Assembly (NCBI GenBank): GCA_022661535.1
Contig: JAKULF010000014.1
Location: forward strand, 372,001-436,000
From: Eutypa lata
Lineage: Eukaryota; Ascomycota; Sordariomycetes; Xylariales; Diatrypaceae
Length of the DNA stretch: 64,000 bases
Direction: 5' to 3'
A program made the translations under genes and the position numbers. The notes beneath the pieces were generated by a model. It did not search any database. It was not told the DNA's origin and was given only the letters and a program-made list of their open reading frames with translations. This document shows positions 1 through 12,171 of the stretch, piece by piece. The first letter of the stretch is position 1, and every line of letters begins with the position of its first letter.

Positions 1-782
1 CTCCCGAAAGATAAATCGCTGATGACATCCAAGGTGAAGTATTGGGCGACCAGGGCCAAGTCCATGGGACAATAGTGCTGATTCGTTGAAAGGTATTTGG
101 TTTCAATCAACTCGACGAGCTCTGAGACCTGTGTGTCTATCGTACTCTCCATCGACTCGTTCTCCTTGCCGGAATACTGTGCTCTGTCGTCTTAATTATC
201 TTCAATCCTCGTACTGGTTCGAAGACTTGAAACTGGAGCTTACCCCTGGAGCCATTCTGCTTCGGAGTTTGGAATGCGCGTTTTCGTCGCGCATCGAGAA
301 GAGATTCTCTTTCGAGGGGTCGAATCGAAACGCACGATACCCTATCACCTCATTTCAGTTCCTACATTTGAGCACTTTACAACCTCCCACGACTTACATG
401 GACTTCTTGTGTACGAAGACCGTACGGCCATCATCCTCCGTAGGATTTCTGGGTCGTCTGTCGCAAGCTCGTTTGGTCCAATGCGAACTAGCGATCCTAG
501 TATTACTTGTGAGTACACATCAAAACTAAGCGGACCATGATGAAACGTACCGTACTTGTCATTCAGCTCCTTGATAGCGGTAGGCTGACGCATCGTGAAC
601 GACTCTTTCACCATCCAGTATCTCGAGATTGAAGCCCAGAACGGCCCAGGTACGTGAGAGAGACGATACCATTCGTAGAATACATACATGACATAAGTTG
701 CCAAGGCGAGGAAACCAGCCATCCAGGCTGTAACTGGGATTCCCGGAACAAATTGTAGTGTCATGATTGCTTCCATAGTCAA
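1..782 (-). CDS. Cytochrome P450 monooxygenase, N-terminal part (cut by window edge)
   Basis: Haem-thiolate monooxygenase, probably anchored in the ER by its N-terminus. Exons read on the minus strand: 782-551, 496-398, 341-244 and 176 to beyond base 1; the introns are 54, 56 and 67 bp and phases agree throughout. The N-terminus has a hydrophobic anchor (about residues 13-36) followed by the P450 hinge HVPGPF. After splicing the text reads KYGSLVRIGPNEL, then AVRSSYTRSPWYRAFRFDP, then FSMRDENAH and YFTLDVISDLSFG, all typical of fungal P450s in the benzoate hydroxylase/pisatin demethylase-like group. The haem Cys loop lies outside the window, so the subfamily and substrate cannot be given. Starts at 782, 776 and 764 are all in frame; the first is used. 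The long AT-rich spacer upstream offers no biosynthetic partner. Confidence 0.88.
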
Positions 783-2756
783 TGCATTCGTATCGTCTTA
801 TGGTATGGTTATTCCAACTCCGTAAACGTTTAAGCACGATAGAGCACTATGCTTCTATAACAGGTATCTATAGTTGACCTACGACTATACACCTGTGCTA
901 TTCGGGGGCTAGGAGCGACAACCTTCAAACTCGAGTTATGGTCACACAGAAGGAGGGGATAAAAGGTAGGTAAATTGACAATCGGATTTGCGTCATGATC
1001 CAGAAAGGCGCTTGTGATAGTCCACTGCATATTATAGATGATAGGAAAATATAGTTGACACACCCATCTATCCAATAAGATAGACCACTGGTCATGCAGT
1101 GTCAGTCAGCACCATCTGTTCCCCTCACGTATCGTAGATAGAGCCACACTCCCATTGGTAATCCTTTTCAATGAAGCTATGTCAATTAAATTCAAGTAAA
1201 GTCGACATAATTTATAGAATTAGAGTGATGATAACAAGAGATAATAGATAGGGAGTGTGGTCGATAGAGTAGCATCCCAATCCATGCATAAGCCGCTATG
1301 CTAGTACTATCAAACTAGCCACCCCCAATGACAGCTTGAGATTGGACTACCTCTGACACATCTTAATATATATTGCCCGAACTGGGAGATCTTAAAGGCG
1401 TAAGCTAGTGTTGAAGTCACATTAATGGACCTATTCCATTCTGTCTACTCGGAATTTTCAAATTCTAAATGGGAGCGGGATGCCGGCATGCAATCTGTAT
1501 TGTCCTCGTGAAATTAAGACAGACTAAGATAATTGAAATACCATACTACAGAAATTCAATACAAATTCTCCTCAGAAGTTAAGGCTTGTCTAAAATTCAC
1601 CGGTAAATGGGGCAGAGTATTCCAACACCAGTACAAAAGTCCCGAACATCTCCGGCGATGCCACAAACAGATTGAAACATCTCGACCTGCCACCGGAGAC
1701 CATATTTATTGTAAAAGTAAGCATATATAGGTTTGTTGTGCTACGGATATGGCTAGAAGTTTGAAGTGTAGATGTGACCTACCAATATATAAGGGGTAGC
1801 CGTAGCGAAGCTCCGGAGACCTATAAGGGGGATCTGCCAGCCTATATAAAAGGGGCATGACCCCTTCGAGTTATGGCGAAGCCGGCAATGGCAGTCATAC
1901 GTCACTATGTGATACACTATCAACTGAAATAACCGCAACAATCGCACAAAAGATGTTTGGCATATTAGTTTTCTTGAATTTATGCCTGGTGAAAATGATA
2001 TAATATTAACATTCGACCAACTCTGAACAGCTAGGATGGTCATGCATATATATATCTAAGAAGGGTAACCTCGATCTGGGTACGCAGCGGAATTTTGATA
2101 TGAGGCCCATCTGGAAGCATTTACTCGTAGCTTACCACTTCCGGCTTCGTGATTATGGGTGGCTAGTGTGTCCTACCATCTTTATATGTGCTTATGCTTT
2201 GTCCAAAATATTCAAAACCCGTGCCTGATTATCGTATGTAAGTCCTATTGTTCAGATGGTAATTTGATCATAATCGCATTCATCACGTCTTGACAGTTAA
2301 TATGAAAAAACTCAACAATATTCTACTATAGCTCTAAAGGTATTGCGCGACCAATAGATATGACTCCGTAAGTCCTCAAAGAATGTCCCTCTTTATGCGA
2401 TATCATCTCTTTTTTGACTATTAAATGAAGTGAATCGAGTCTCTTGGTGGCTATGCATGTATGGAAAACGGCAGTTAGGGATTCAGATCCCCATGATCAT
2501 CGATATCAATCAATTCAAAGGTTGTTGTACCCGCAACAGAGGTCCGTGCCGCTCCTATTTATCCTATTTGAGATCCATACGTACCTAGAGACCGAAAAAG
2601 GCGGTATTGCATCAGCACAGTTGATCTTAGTGCGTATTTGAGATACACGCTTATTATGTATACATGCAAAGTCTACTCCTACCGATCCAATGATAATATA
2701 GAAAGAAAAATATGTCTCAGTAGTTATGTACTTCTAAAAAATAACGACAAAAAAAT
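783..2756. other. Gene-free spacer upstream of the P450
   Basis: About 2 kb of moderately AT-rich sequence. Open frames are short and unspliceable and resemble no family known to me. It should include the promoter of the divergent P450, but no specific element could be assigned. Confidence 0.6.
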
Positions 2757-2848
2757 CGACACCTGTGTGATTCGAACACACGCCCCCGAAGGGAATGCCT
2801 TCCTACTGTATAGCAGGGCATCGCGTTAACCACCTAATTCATTAGTTA
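2757..2848 (-). pseudogene. tRNA-Ser(GCT) relic, 3' two-thirds intact
   Basis: On the minus strand the anticodon stem ATGCC (2821-2817), loop CTGCTAT with anticodon GCT (2814-2812), a 10-nt intron (2809-2800) in the canonical place after position 37, and the pairing GGCAT (2799-2795) are all present. A class-II-like variable arm follows, then a perfect T arm (GTGTG-TTCGAAT-CACAC), the acceptor strand AGGTGTC with discriminator G at 2757, and a T7 Pol III terminator on the minus strand (2755-2749). The D loop TGGTTAA is present, but the D stem does not pair and the expected 5' acceptor GACACCT is missing. It is therefore probably a decayed or 5'-truncated gene rather than a working tRNA. Confidence 0.6.
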
Positions 2849-3128
2849 GTTTTTAGTGGTTCAACTAGCTGTACAAATTGTTTCTCCTACTTACTCCGCC
2901 AAAGTGCCTGGACTATGATGTACGACGATTTATTATGCTCTATATATGTAGGTACTTCAACCTTGCGGGGGCGTCACGTGATTATACGCATAGACGCACC
3001 GATATTAATCAGCTACCATTTCACCCATTTTCTATATTCTGTGTGTAACTACACGCTACATACATAGACTCTCAACCTAAGGTGATGTGCTCAATTTACG
3101 TAAGTTATATGGGACTCCTTCAGGCGCT

Positions 3129-3155
3129 GACTTTGCCGACTTTGCCGACTTTGCC
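3129..3155 (+). repeat. 9-bp tandem repeat, three copies
   Basis: GACTTTGCC is repeated three times without mismatch. The unit length keeps a reading frame open (Asp-Phe-Ala repeats), but no family or splice evidence supports a protein. Confidence 0.9.
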
Positions 3156-3746
3156 GGCTTGTCATGGCTGCATGGGTCTTCTCAACACTTGAACCTATTC
3201 ATGGACATATGTATGTTCTGGCAAGCCCCAGCTGAAGTAGGAACTAGTGCTATTCATTCCTCTAGACGATCGCAGTTCTTCAGCAGGCAAGGCAAGGCAA
3301 GCATCGTAGACAACGCATACTTAGACTTTGCGTGGAGTTTCGCAGTGGCGTAGTCATCCCCCACGACCTCCGACCCACTGAGCCGTGGCCAGCGCCGGGC
3401 GGAGCGGAGGTGGGCCTCGGTATTATACAGATCGGCTCACCTGTGGATGAACCTATTAATAACGGCCAATAGACCTCAATGGAGGGCCACGGCCAAGAGC
3501 CAGTTCCTATGAAACTACAAATCAACGTCAGCCAAGAGAGCACACCTACAGCTGACTTGCAGACAAACAGGCAGATAGGCTGCCGTTTATCACCAGGAGG
3601 CTCCAGATTTCAAGACCAGCTCTTCAAGGGATCGTTGGCAGGTTAGCTAGTAACGTCAACAAACCGTGACTGGGCTGGAGTGGCAGTATGCCTTAGCTTC
3701 AGGGATATCAATAATGACGATGGGCTACATTTCTGGATATCACGAG

Positions 3747-3754
3747 TATATAAA
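3747..3754 (+). promoter_or_regulatory. Putative TATA box of the subtilase gene
   Basis: TATATAAA lies 145 bp before the subtilase start codon, a sensible distance for a fungal core promoter with a leader of about 100 nt. Inferred from motif and position only. Confidence 0.45.
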
Positions 3755-3870
3755 CCGCTCTGATCGCGGTAGGCCAAATGGTTCTCTCCTGGATTTCCAT
3801 CCTATTCATAGATCAGGTTAGCACATACGATCTACTTATAGGTCGTCCCTGAGTCTTTAAAACCCCCCCT

Positions 3871-3894
3871 CCCTATCAGATTCCCTATCAGATT
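3871..3894 (+). repeat. 12-bp tandem repeat in the leader, next to the start codon
   Basis: CCCTATCAGATT occurs twice head to tail and ends 4 nt before the subtilase ATG, so it lies in the mRNA leader at the initiation site. Confidence 0.85.
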
Positions 3895-3898
3895 CATC

Positions 3899-5183
3899 AT
3901 GGTTGGATTCAAGGATATCGCGGTGCTTTTTACCGCTCTCATCCCGGCAATTTCTGCCGTGCCGGTTACCGAAGCCAACTCTGTTGCCAAATACATCGTC
4001 ACGCTTAAACGCGGCTTGAGTGATGGCGACCTTGCCGACCACATGCAATACACACGCGACGTGCACGGCCAAAGCCTGAACCGGAGAGGGAAATCCGTCC
4101 ACACATGGGATGAGGGGGTTAGGCGTAACTTTAACGTTCGCGACCATAAGAGTTACTCTGGAAAATTCGACCTTAAGACGGTTGAAGAGATCAGGGGCCA
4201 TAGTGCCGTCGTCTCGGTCGAGGAGTCCCAGAGAGTTCATATTTGGGATACGACCACGCAAACTCTCGCCCCCTGGGGATTGGGTAGCATCTCGTATGAA
4301 ACGGACGGAGACTTCCCAGTCGAGTCATATCTCTACGATGAGACTGCTGGAGAGGATACCTGGGCATATGTTATCGATACTGGTAAGCTCTCTCCCTCTT
4401 CCGTGAAATAGAGATCCAGCTAATTGTAACGATGTAGGAATCCGAACATCGCACTCGGAGTTTGAGGGTCGAGCCGTGATGGGAAAGAGTTTCATCACCA
4501 ATGAGACCGAGGAAGACCTGGAGGGGCACGGCACCCACGTAGCTGGCACGATTGGCGGACGAACCTTTGGTGTCGCGAAGAAAATCAACCTAATCGGTGT
4601 CAAGGTCCTCGACAAGTACGGCTGGGGCGAAAAGGAGGATATCCTGAGCGCGCTCCAATGGGTCTACGATGATGCCAAAGAGCACAACCGTGCCTCGAAG
4701 AGCGTCATAAACATGTCTCTTGGTAGTCTCGGGCCAGACAAGGCTGGAGACGACATGATCAAGGCCCTTTACGAAGAAGGTATCCTGGCCGTGGTTGCTG
4801 CCGGCAACGACGGCAGGGATGCCTCGGGCTACTCGCCTGCTAGCTCCCCATACGCTCTCACTGTTGGCGCCATCGCTGTTAACAACAGCCGTGCTGACTT
4901 CTCGAACTGGGGGAAACCCGTCGACGTCTTCGCCCCGGGGAACCTGATCATCTCGGCCGGCATCAAGGGCGACTCCTCGTTCTCGTACAAGTCGGGAACG
5001 AGTATGGCCTCGCCTCATGTCGCTGGACTAGCCGCTTATCTGAAGACTCTGTACAGCTTGGAGAAGCCCGCGGACGTCATTGGAAAGATCAAGGAGATCG
5101 GCCTCAAGAGGGTAGTCGGAGATCCTAAAGGTAGCGCAAACCTCCTGGCTTTCAACGGTCTGGGTGTACCGCTAGAGGAATAA
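3899..5183 (+). CDS. Secreted subtilisin-like serine protease (S8A, proteinase K type)
   Basis: Exons 3899-4382 and 4438-5183, one 55-bp intron, 409 aa. Residues 1-20 form a signal peptide (MVGFKDIAVLFTALIPAISA). An inhibitor I9-type propeptide follows, starting KYIVTLKRG and holding the run DLADHMQYTRDVHGQ. The catalytic domain begins near the APWGLGSIS motif. The triad is complete: Asp160 in VIDTG (the intron falls inside this codon run), His192 in GHGTHVAGT and Ser350 in GTSMASPHVAG, with the oxyanion Asn in AAGND. Length is normal for fungal extracellular subtilases (about 380-420 aa) and there is no C-terminal extension. The expected role is extracellular protein breakdown, as for cuticle-degrading or alkaline proteases. 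The next gene, on the same strand 671 bp downstream, is another secreted hydrolase. Confidence 0.95.
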
Positions 5184-5854
5184 GGGTCATGAACTGCATA
5201 TGATACTCGGTTATGTTTGGTGATATTGCTGCTGGAAGCACTTACTGGGGTTATTTATTAGCATTACTATAGCGATTCTGCATTATATTTGATACCCGAT
5301 AACTACGTGATTTGGAGGAAAAGCCTTTGACTATATAGTTGAATAGAAAATGACTTTCGAACCAAGAAATGATCATGAAGTCCTAACTCGAGCTTCAACG
5401 GAAAGAGTTTCTTTCTCTTTCAATCATCTTTTCAACCCTCACATGCCAATTTTTGCTACCCTTCTATTAGGTAGTGTGACTTGAATAAGCTCCATGTAAG
5501 AAAGAACAACGCTGCATCCTAATAGATAAACATCACCAATCGACATTGCCCTCTTTAGACTTATCTTAAGACGACCTAAGCTGCATGCAAACCCCTATGG
5601 GTAATTGCGGCGTGACCCCGAATAATTGCTTGTTGGAGTCAAACATGGTTTAGGACTATTAAGCCGTTTATTTATCCTATCAAGCCCCGCATCGCTGATG
5701 GTTCCGTATGGTGGAAAAATTGCTCTGTATGATCAAATTAAGGATATTATTCGCCCGAGGGTTTTATAATGTTACATAAATAGTCTTCCGCAATCTTAAG
5801 CATGGGATTCTACGATTGAGTTGTAGACTCCTTACGTGTCTAGAGAATGTCACC
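5184..5854. other. Spacer between the two secreted hydrolases
   Basis: Terminator of the subtilase and promoter of the GH95 gene. No open frame worth calling and no clear motif. Confidence 0.5.
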
Positions 5855-8477
5855 ATGCATCCATTATTTGAAAGTCTCTTCGTCATCAATATCTGGATTT
5901 CTACGGTCTCAGCAAGATCTCTCTGGTCTACCATTCCTGCCGCATTTGGCCCACAAACTAGCGACGACTGGATTTTTAAGACGGGCTATCCGGTGGGAAA
6001 TGGGAGACTTGGAGGTAAGCAGCCCCTTACGTTTATGTCCTACTGATAATCTGACTATCGTTTCCTTTTAGCCATCCCATTCGGCACACCTGGTTCGGAC
6101 AAGGCTGTTTTGAATGTAGACTCCCTGTGGTCGGGTGGTCCCTTTGAGGCCGAAGTGAGTGATGAAAATTGCAATTAATAAACAATATGTACCTATTGAC
6201 AAATGCAGAATTATACTGGAGGTAATCCTGATGCTGAAAAATACTCTGCATTGCCTGAAATACGGAAAACAATCTTCCAAGATGGAAGAGGAGGTAGGAG
6301 AGCCTAGGTTAGGTTCATAGAGAACGGTTAATTCATGACTCGTAGACTTGTCTGCACTACCAGGCCCGAACGATAATTATGGCTCCTATCGAGTACTAGG
6401 AAACCTCAGCGTTGCTCTGGATGGCATTACAAGCTATAGCAGCTATAGGAGGACTCTGGACTTGAAAACTGGTGTACATACGACAGCATTTCAGTCGGAT
6501 GGCGGGAGCTTTCTCAACACTTTCTTTTGCTCTTACCCGGACCAGGTTTGTGTCTATAGTATATCTGCTAACGTCAGTTTGCCACGCATCCAAGTTAAGA
6601 TTGAAAATCTGCTCATGGAGCCGGACCTGTTGAACGTCACATGCGGGGATGACTACGCACGTCTGACCGGATACACACAAGCTGGTCCTCCGCTCGGGAT
6701 GAAGTTTGATGGTATTGCTAAGGTTAAATCTGGCAATGATTCGACTGGTCTCAGCTCATCTTGCTCGGATGATGGTGTCTTGACTATTAACCCTACTGAA
6801 GGCCAAAACTCACTGTTCATCGTTGTTGGTGCAGGTACAGATTTTGATCAAAACAAAGGGAATGAGGAAAATAAGTACTCCTTTAGGGGAGCCGATCCTA
6901 GCCCGGATATTGAGAAGATCACCTCCGATGCGGTCTCGAAGTCTTATTCAGCCCTTCTAAAGGATCACATGGGGGATTACAGCGCTTTAGAAAGGAGCTT
7001 TGAGCTCAACCTTCCAGATCCTGAAGGCTCTGCAGAAACCGAGACTTCAGCCTTGATTGCCAATTACTCCTCTGAAGGCCCCGGGAACCCATACTTGGAA
7101 GCGCTCCTCTTCGACTATTCCCGCCACTTGCTCATTTCCTCATCTCGGGAGAACTCCCTCCCTGCCAATCTCCAGGGTCGCTGGGCTGAGGGGCTCCACC
7201 CTGCCTGGAGCGGCGACTATCATGCAAATATCAACGTACAGATGAATTACTGGGGGGCCGACCAGACAGGGCTTAGCAGAACGCAAGACGCTCTTTGGAA
7301 CTACATGGAGCTAAACTGGGTACCCCGAGGGTCGGAGACGGCCAACTTACTGTACAATGCGAGCGGTTGGGTTGTACATACCGAGATGAACATCTTCGGG
7401 CACACGGCAATGAAATCTGATCCGAGCTGGGGCAATTGTGAGTATAATCCAACCACCGCCTTTCTCATACATACACTTGGCTGATACTTCCAAGACCCTG
7501 CAGCCCCTGCTTGGATGATGCAACATGTATGGAACAACTTCGACTACACCCAGAACGCTACCTGGCTCAAGACTCAAGGCTACCCGCTCATAAAAGGGGT
7601 CGCGGAGTTTTGGCTCTCACAACTACAGGAGGATACCTTCTTTAATGACAGTTCATTAGTGGTCAATCCGTGCAACAGCCCAGAGCATGGACCGACGACT
7701 TTTGGTTGCGCACATTATCAACAAGAGATCTACCACGTCTTCGAAGCCGTCCTATCGAGCGCTCCAATTGCGTCTGAACCCGACACCGAATTTCTAGACG
7801 CCGTCAAACTGAGCCTCGAGAGACTTGATAAGGGCCTCCATTTCACCGAATGGGGTGGCCTCAAAGAATGGAAGCTGCCGGAGTCGTACGGATACGACGC
7901 AAAGAACACGCACCGTCACTTGTCGCATCTTACCGGGTGGTTCCCAGGATATGCCGTTTCATCGTTTCAACAGGGGTACACAAATTCCACCATCAAGTCT
8001 GCGGTCGAAGAGACCCTCATCTCTCGCGGCAACGGGAACGCCCAGGACGCCAATTCTGGATGGGCTAAGGTATGGCGGGCTGCGTGCTGGGCGAGACTCA
8101 ACAATGCCGAGAAGGCCTACGAACTGCTCCGGTACGCCATCGATGTCAACTTTGCCGGGAATGGGTTCAGCATGTATTCGGCCGACAACGGCCCATTTCA
8201 GATCGACGCAAATTTTGGCCTCGGGGGCGCGATCCTGAGTATGCTGGTTGTGGACTTGCCTCTCTCCTATGCCGGAGCAGGCGAAACGAGGACGGTAGTT
8301 CTCGGACCCGCTATTCCCGAGAGATGGAAAGGGGGCAGTGTTAAGGGGCTCCGGATTCGTGGAGGAGGGTCTGTGGATTTCAGCTGGGACGACGCAGGCT
8401 TAGTCACCGAGGCTACATTGGCGAATAGCCAAACAAATGTCAAGCTCGTTAATGTCAGGGGCGATGTCTTGGTGTAG
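5855..8477 (+). CDS. Secreted GH95 glycoside hydrolase (alpha-L-fucosidase/galactosidase type)
   Basis: Five exons: 5855-6014, 6072-6154, 6209-6293, 6346-7437 and 7495-8477; introns are 52-57 bp; product 800 aa, the usual GH95 size. Residues 1-21 look like a signal peptide ([20 protein letters not shown]). An in-frame ATG at 5816 would bury it, so 5855 is preferred. GH95 signatures are present: [10 protein letters not shown] near the N-terminus, [18 protein letters not shown] and QIDANFG. By family knowledge (bifidobacterial AfcA) the general acid corresponds to Glu598, the base Asn to Asn404/406 and its activating Asp to Asp711. All are kept, so the enzyme should be active by inversion on terminal alpha-1,2-L-fucose or L-galactose of plant or host glycans. 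Many NxS/T sites fit secretion. Confidence 0.95.
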
Positions 8478-10135
8478 AGCTAAGGAAAGGAATCCCGTCA
8501 CCGTTAGGTAGTTTGTCGCGATAATTGCAATGAAAGTAAAGTCTACCTAATCTAAGAGGCTTGAAACTAGGAACTCAAGGATCTCGGAATTAAGCGTTTA
8601 ATACTATATACGACGTCTTAGGTGAGATTATATTAGTGTGGTAAGACGATCACTGTATTGTAACCTTCTTATAGCAATAGCTTGATAAATATCTCTTACT
8701 CTCCTTGCCCCTGCCTCCCCTAAGGGGAGGTGCCGTCGTAGATTCTTTCGAGTGAGCAGAATTCCGCCTTTCCCCTTCTCCACCAGCTCTCCCACCCCCT
8801 ACAGAATTGCAACGTACTTCTGAGCGAAACGGCCACTTAATTCATTTTTACAGAGCAAGTTCTCATAGCACTATTGTGTCTATTAGGATTTGTCTCGCAT
8901 TTGGCATTGCTAGGTACTAGCTTCATCAATATAAGAGGTCACAGGGTGAAAAGGTCCAGTCTATGGACGGGGGACCAGACTTACATCGTTCCAGAATACC
9001 TGGTGATGGGACTTAAGTGTCAGGCTAGCTTATCTATTGCGTGTTGTGTCGATCAATTATTATTATGTTAGTTAAAGGCCGAAGTTCAGCGTAATAATTT
9101 GCCCTACCGAATGCCTCAGACCACTGAGATACGAGGATTTCAGTGACGGGTTACATTTCGTGAGGTTGCGTCGCACAACTACTCCGAGCCCATAGAGAAG
9201 TTGTCGAATCGCAAAATGCCGAAAATGGGGTCCGCGGAGTTGCCAACTCCAGATCCAATTATATATAACGCTGCAGAATTCCCTGTATCCCATACAACGG
9301 ATCATACTTAAACATAGGTATTACATGGGGTTGCATTAGAATCCAATATATGTAGATCATTTAATAATACGAACATAACTAAGGTCTTACTGAAGTCCCA
9401 CGAGGCTCTTGGGGCTTTATAAATAGGCATTGTATTGTCGTTCCCTCATGGGGTATATTGAAGTTAACAGAATCTTCTTTCTCATACATTCATTTTCAAT
9501 TTTGCTAGCCTCCGCCAAAGTCAGGGAGTTGAAATATGTCGCTAGCAGTGATAGCATTGTAATAGGAAAGAGCCTCTATAGCACAAGGCGATTGATTCTA
9601 AAAATACACACAGGATTTTCAGTTCTCGGAAAATGATGAAATTGGTTGGATCTTATGGGCCAACTTAAGGCAAGCAATGCCACTTTGGGATACATAATTT
9701 ATCATCTTAAATCTAACGTATATTATTGATATGGCAGAAATTTTATTCATTTTGTGAGTTCTCAGATTCTTCTGCCAGAAATATTTACGTTTGAATATTG
9801 TATTAAAGATCACACCACTCTCTGTTTCATCCGGCTACTCTACCCGTTATCATGCACACGCAAAGAGTCATATCTCCATCCTTGCCGCGAGCTGAGACCA
9901 AGTACCATCCAATAATGCCGTTGTATCATGGGAGCTGCACTCCAAGAAAGTGGCAGCACATACTGCTGACAAGGGCCAATGGATTTATAAAGATAACAAG
10001 ATGTATGCCCCTAGGACTTTGGCTAGCGGACTCATCACGTTGCTAATAAAGGGGCTACCAGCTTTTCTATCTTAAATGCTAACCATGCATGATATATATA
10101 CAAGGGATATTATAATAAGGCGTTACATCTTTAAG
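8478..10135. other. Gene-free spacer
   Basis: Increasingly AT-rich towards the RIP island. Open frames are at most about 77 codons and read like chance translations. No feature seen. Confidence 0.55.
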
Positions 10136-11700
10136 TTTTTGTTAAATTAAATGACATGCTTTTATAAAATTAAAATTCGAATAATTTATAATTAATTTAA
10201 AATTATATAATAAAACATTATTTAAATTTTATATTATTTTAATAATAAATATATTTTTTTAATAAAAGTATTATATATTAAATATAATAAAAAAATATTA
10301 ATTATTTTAATATTTATTTAATTTTTTATTAAATTATTAAATTTAATTAATATTATATTAAAATAATTTTTATATAATTAAATATTAATATATAAATATA
10401 TAAAATATTTAATAAAATAATAAAATAATAATTTAAATATTTTTAATAATATAATTTTTAACTTTTTATAAAATATAATATTTATTATAAATATAAAATA
10501 TAATTTTATAATTTATTATTAATAAATATTATATATTTATATAATATTATTAATAATTAATTAATTTATTATATCGTTATAATTTATATATAAAATATTT
10601 ATAAATTATAATAATTTTATTTTAAATTTTATTATCTTTTTATTATTTTTTTTAATATTTATATAACGTATTAAAATTTTAATATACGTTACTTTAATTT
10701 TTAAATCGTTATAATTTTAAATATCGATTTTTTATTAAAATTTTAATTAATTAAAAAATAAAAATAAAACTTAAGTTACGATAACTTAAGTTTATTTAAT
10801 AATTTTAAAATCGTTAAATATTTATAATTTATATTTTTTTTATAAAATAATTCGTAATAAAGCGAAATTAAGCTTAATAAATTCGGAAATTTAAATATAA
10901 ATAAATTATAAATTAATAAATATATAAAAATTTTAATAATTTATTTTAAGTTAAATTAAAGTTATACGAATTTAAAATTAATAAATTATTTTAAATTATA
11001 TTTAAATGTTTTTTAAATTAATATATTATAATTATTTATTATATTATTAAAAACATAACTTTAAAAGCTTTTATTATATAAATTTATTTATAAATAACTT
11101 TATTTAAATAATTAAAATAATAATAATAATATATAATTAAAAAAAACTTTAAAATTTATAAAATTATAAAATAATTTATTTAAACGATTACTTTATTCGT
11201 ATATTATTATTATTACTTTAATTATTTTATAAAAAATTATTTAAAGATAATATTATATAAAAAAAGCTCGAAGAATTATGATTTTTTTAATTAAAATAAT
11301 AATAATAATATATTAACTTAATATTTATTCGAACGAATAAATATTAAAACGCTTTTTAAGTTAATATATTATTATTATTACTTTAATTATTTTAAAAAAA
11401 GTTATTTAAAAGTAATATTATATAAAAAAAGCTCGAAGCGTTATGATTTTTTTAATTAAAATAATAATGGTAATATATTAACTTAAAAGGCGTTTCGATA
11501 AAAATAAAACGAATATTTAATAAAATTTAACTTTTTACTTAAAAATAAAAACTTTTTTTAAAATTATATAAATAAATATATATATATTTATAAATCGTAT
11601 TTAATTTCGAATTTAACCGTATATTTTATTTATTTATATTTATTTTATTTAATTTATTATTAAAAAATAAAAAAGTAATGTTGTTTTTTTATTTTATATA
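10136..11700. repeat. AT-rich island with RIP signature
   Basis: About 1.56 kb made almost only of A and T. The surviving C and G sit mostly in CpG, ApC/GpT or ApG/CpT steps, while CpA and TpG are almost absent and TpA is in great excess, the known footprint of RIP (CpA to TpA). There is no coding capacity. At least three copies of a roughly 95-120 bp unit are recognisable at the right end, so this is a wrecked repeat element of unknown class. Confidence 0.8.
11045..11485. repeat. Three related repeat units, one inverted, in the AT island
   Basis: Units at 11201-11320 and 11366-11485 are direct copies with a 165-bp period; both contain AAAAAAAGCTCGAAG followed by TATGATTTTTTTAATT. Differences are mainly G/C in the second copy where the first has A/T. 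A third, inverted and more diverged copy covers about 11045-11140. Between the direct copies lies a palindrome, ATATTTATTCG-AA-CGAATAAATAT, at about 11321-11344. Confidence 0.65.
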
Positions 11701-12171
11701 AAATCGGCCATTTGAACATTTAGCGACCCCAAAATCACCAAATGAGATCAGGCTTCTCTCCGTGAGCTTTTGGTTTTTGTGGGTATATTTCCGTATTAGG
11801 TTTAGTGGGTACGTATGGGTACGGTTCCGAGCCACAGCGAAGCTGCGGCAGTGCAGCATAGCGGTGGCGCAGCCACTTTACGGAGAGAGGCCTGAGTGAT
11901 GAGGCAAAATATACGGTGTTTATTAAAGTATACAGCAATGCACTAAATTTAGGGTGTTGGTGCATTATAAGTTACGCAACGTACATAGCCGGCTCGTGTA
12001 GTGCATTGCGTGACTTGCCAGCCTGTTCACATCTAGGACTGTATTTTTGATTCTTGTAGATATAATATGTGGTAGCTAGGTGCCTCGACAGAGGCGATAT
12101 CTTGTTATTAACCATGACCACGATCCCTTTCCAGCAGCATTACAACCTCTCTTCAAGCACAATCTCTCCAA
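11701..12171. other. Spacer before the membrane-protein gene
   Basis: Sharp return to ordinary base composition at about 11705. No gene seen. An upstream ATG at 12080 opens a frame overlapping the true start but shows no family likeness. Confidence 0.5.

Larger units (their letters stand above)
2849..3898. other. Spacer and promoter region before the subtilase
   Basis: No convincing gene. An open frame over 3087-3353 is carried mainly by a 9-bp tandem repeat and is not supported otherwise. The last 200 bases should hold the subtilase promoter. Confidence 0.6.
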
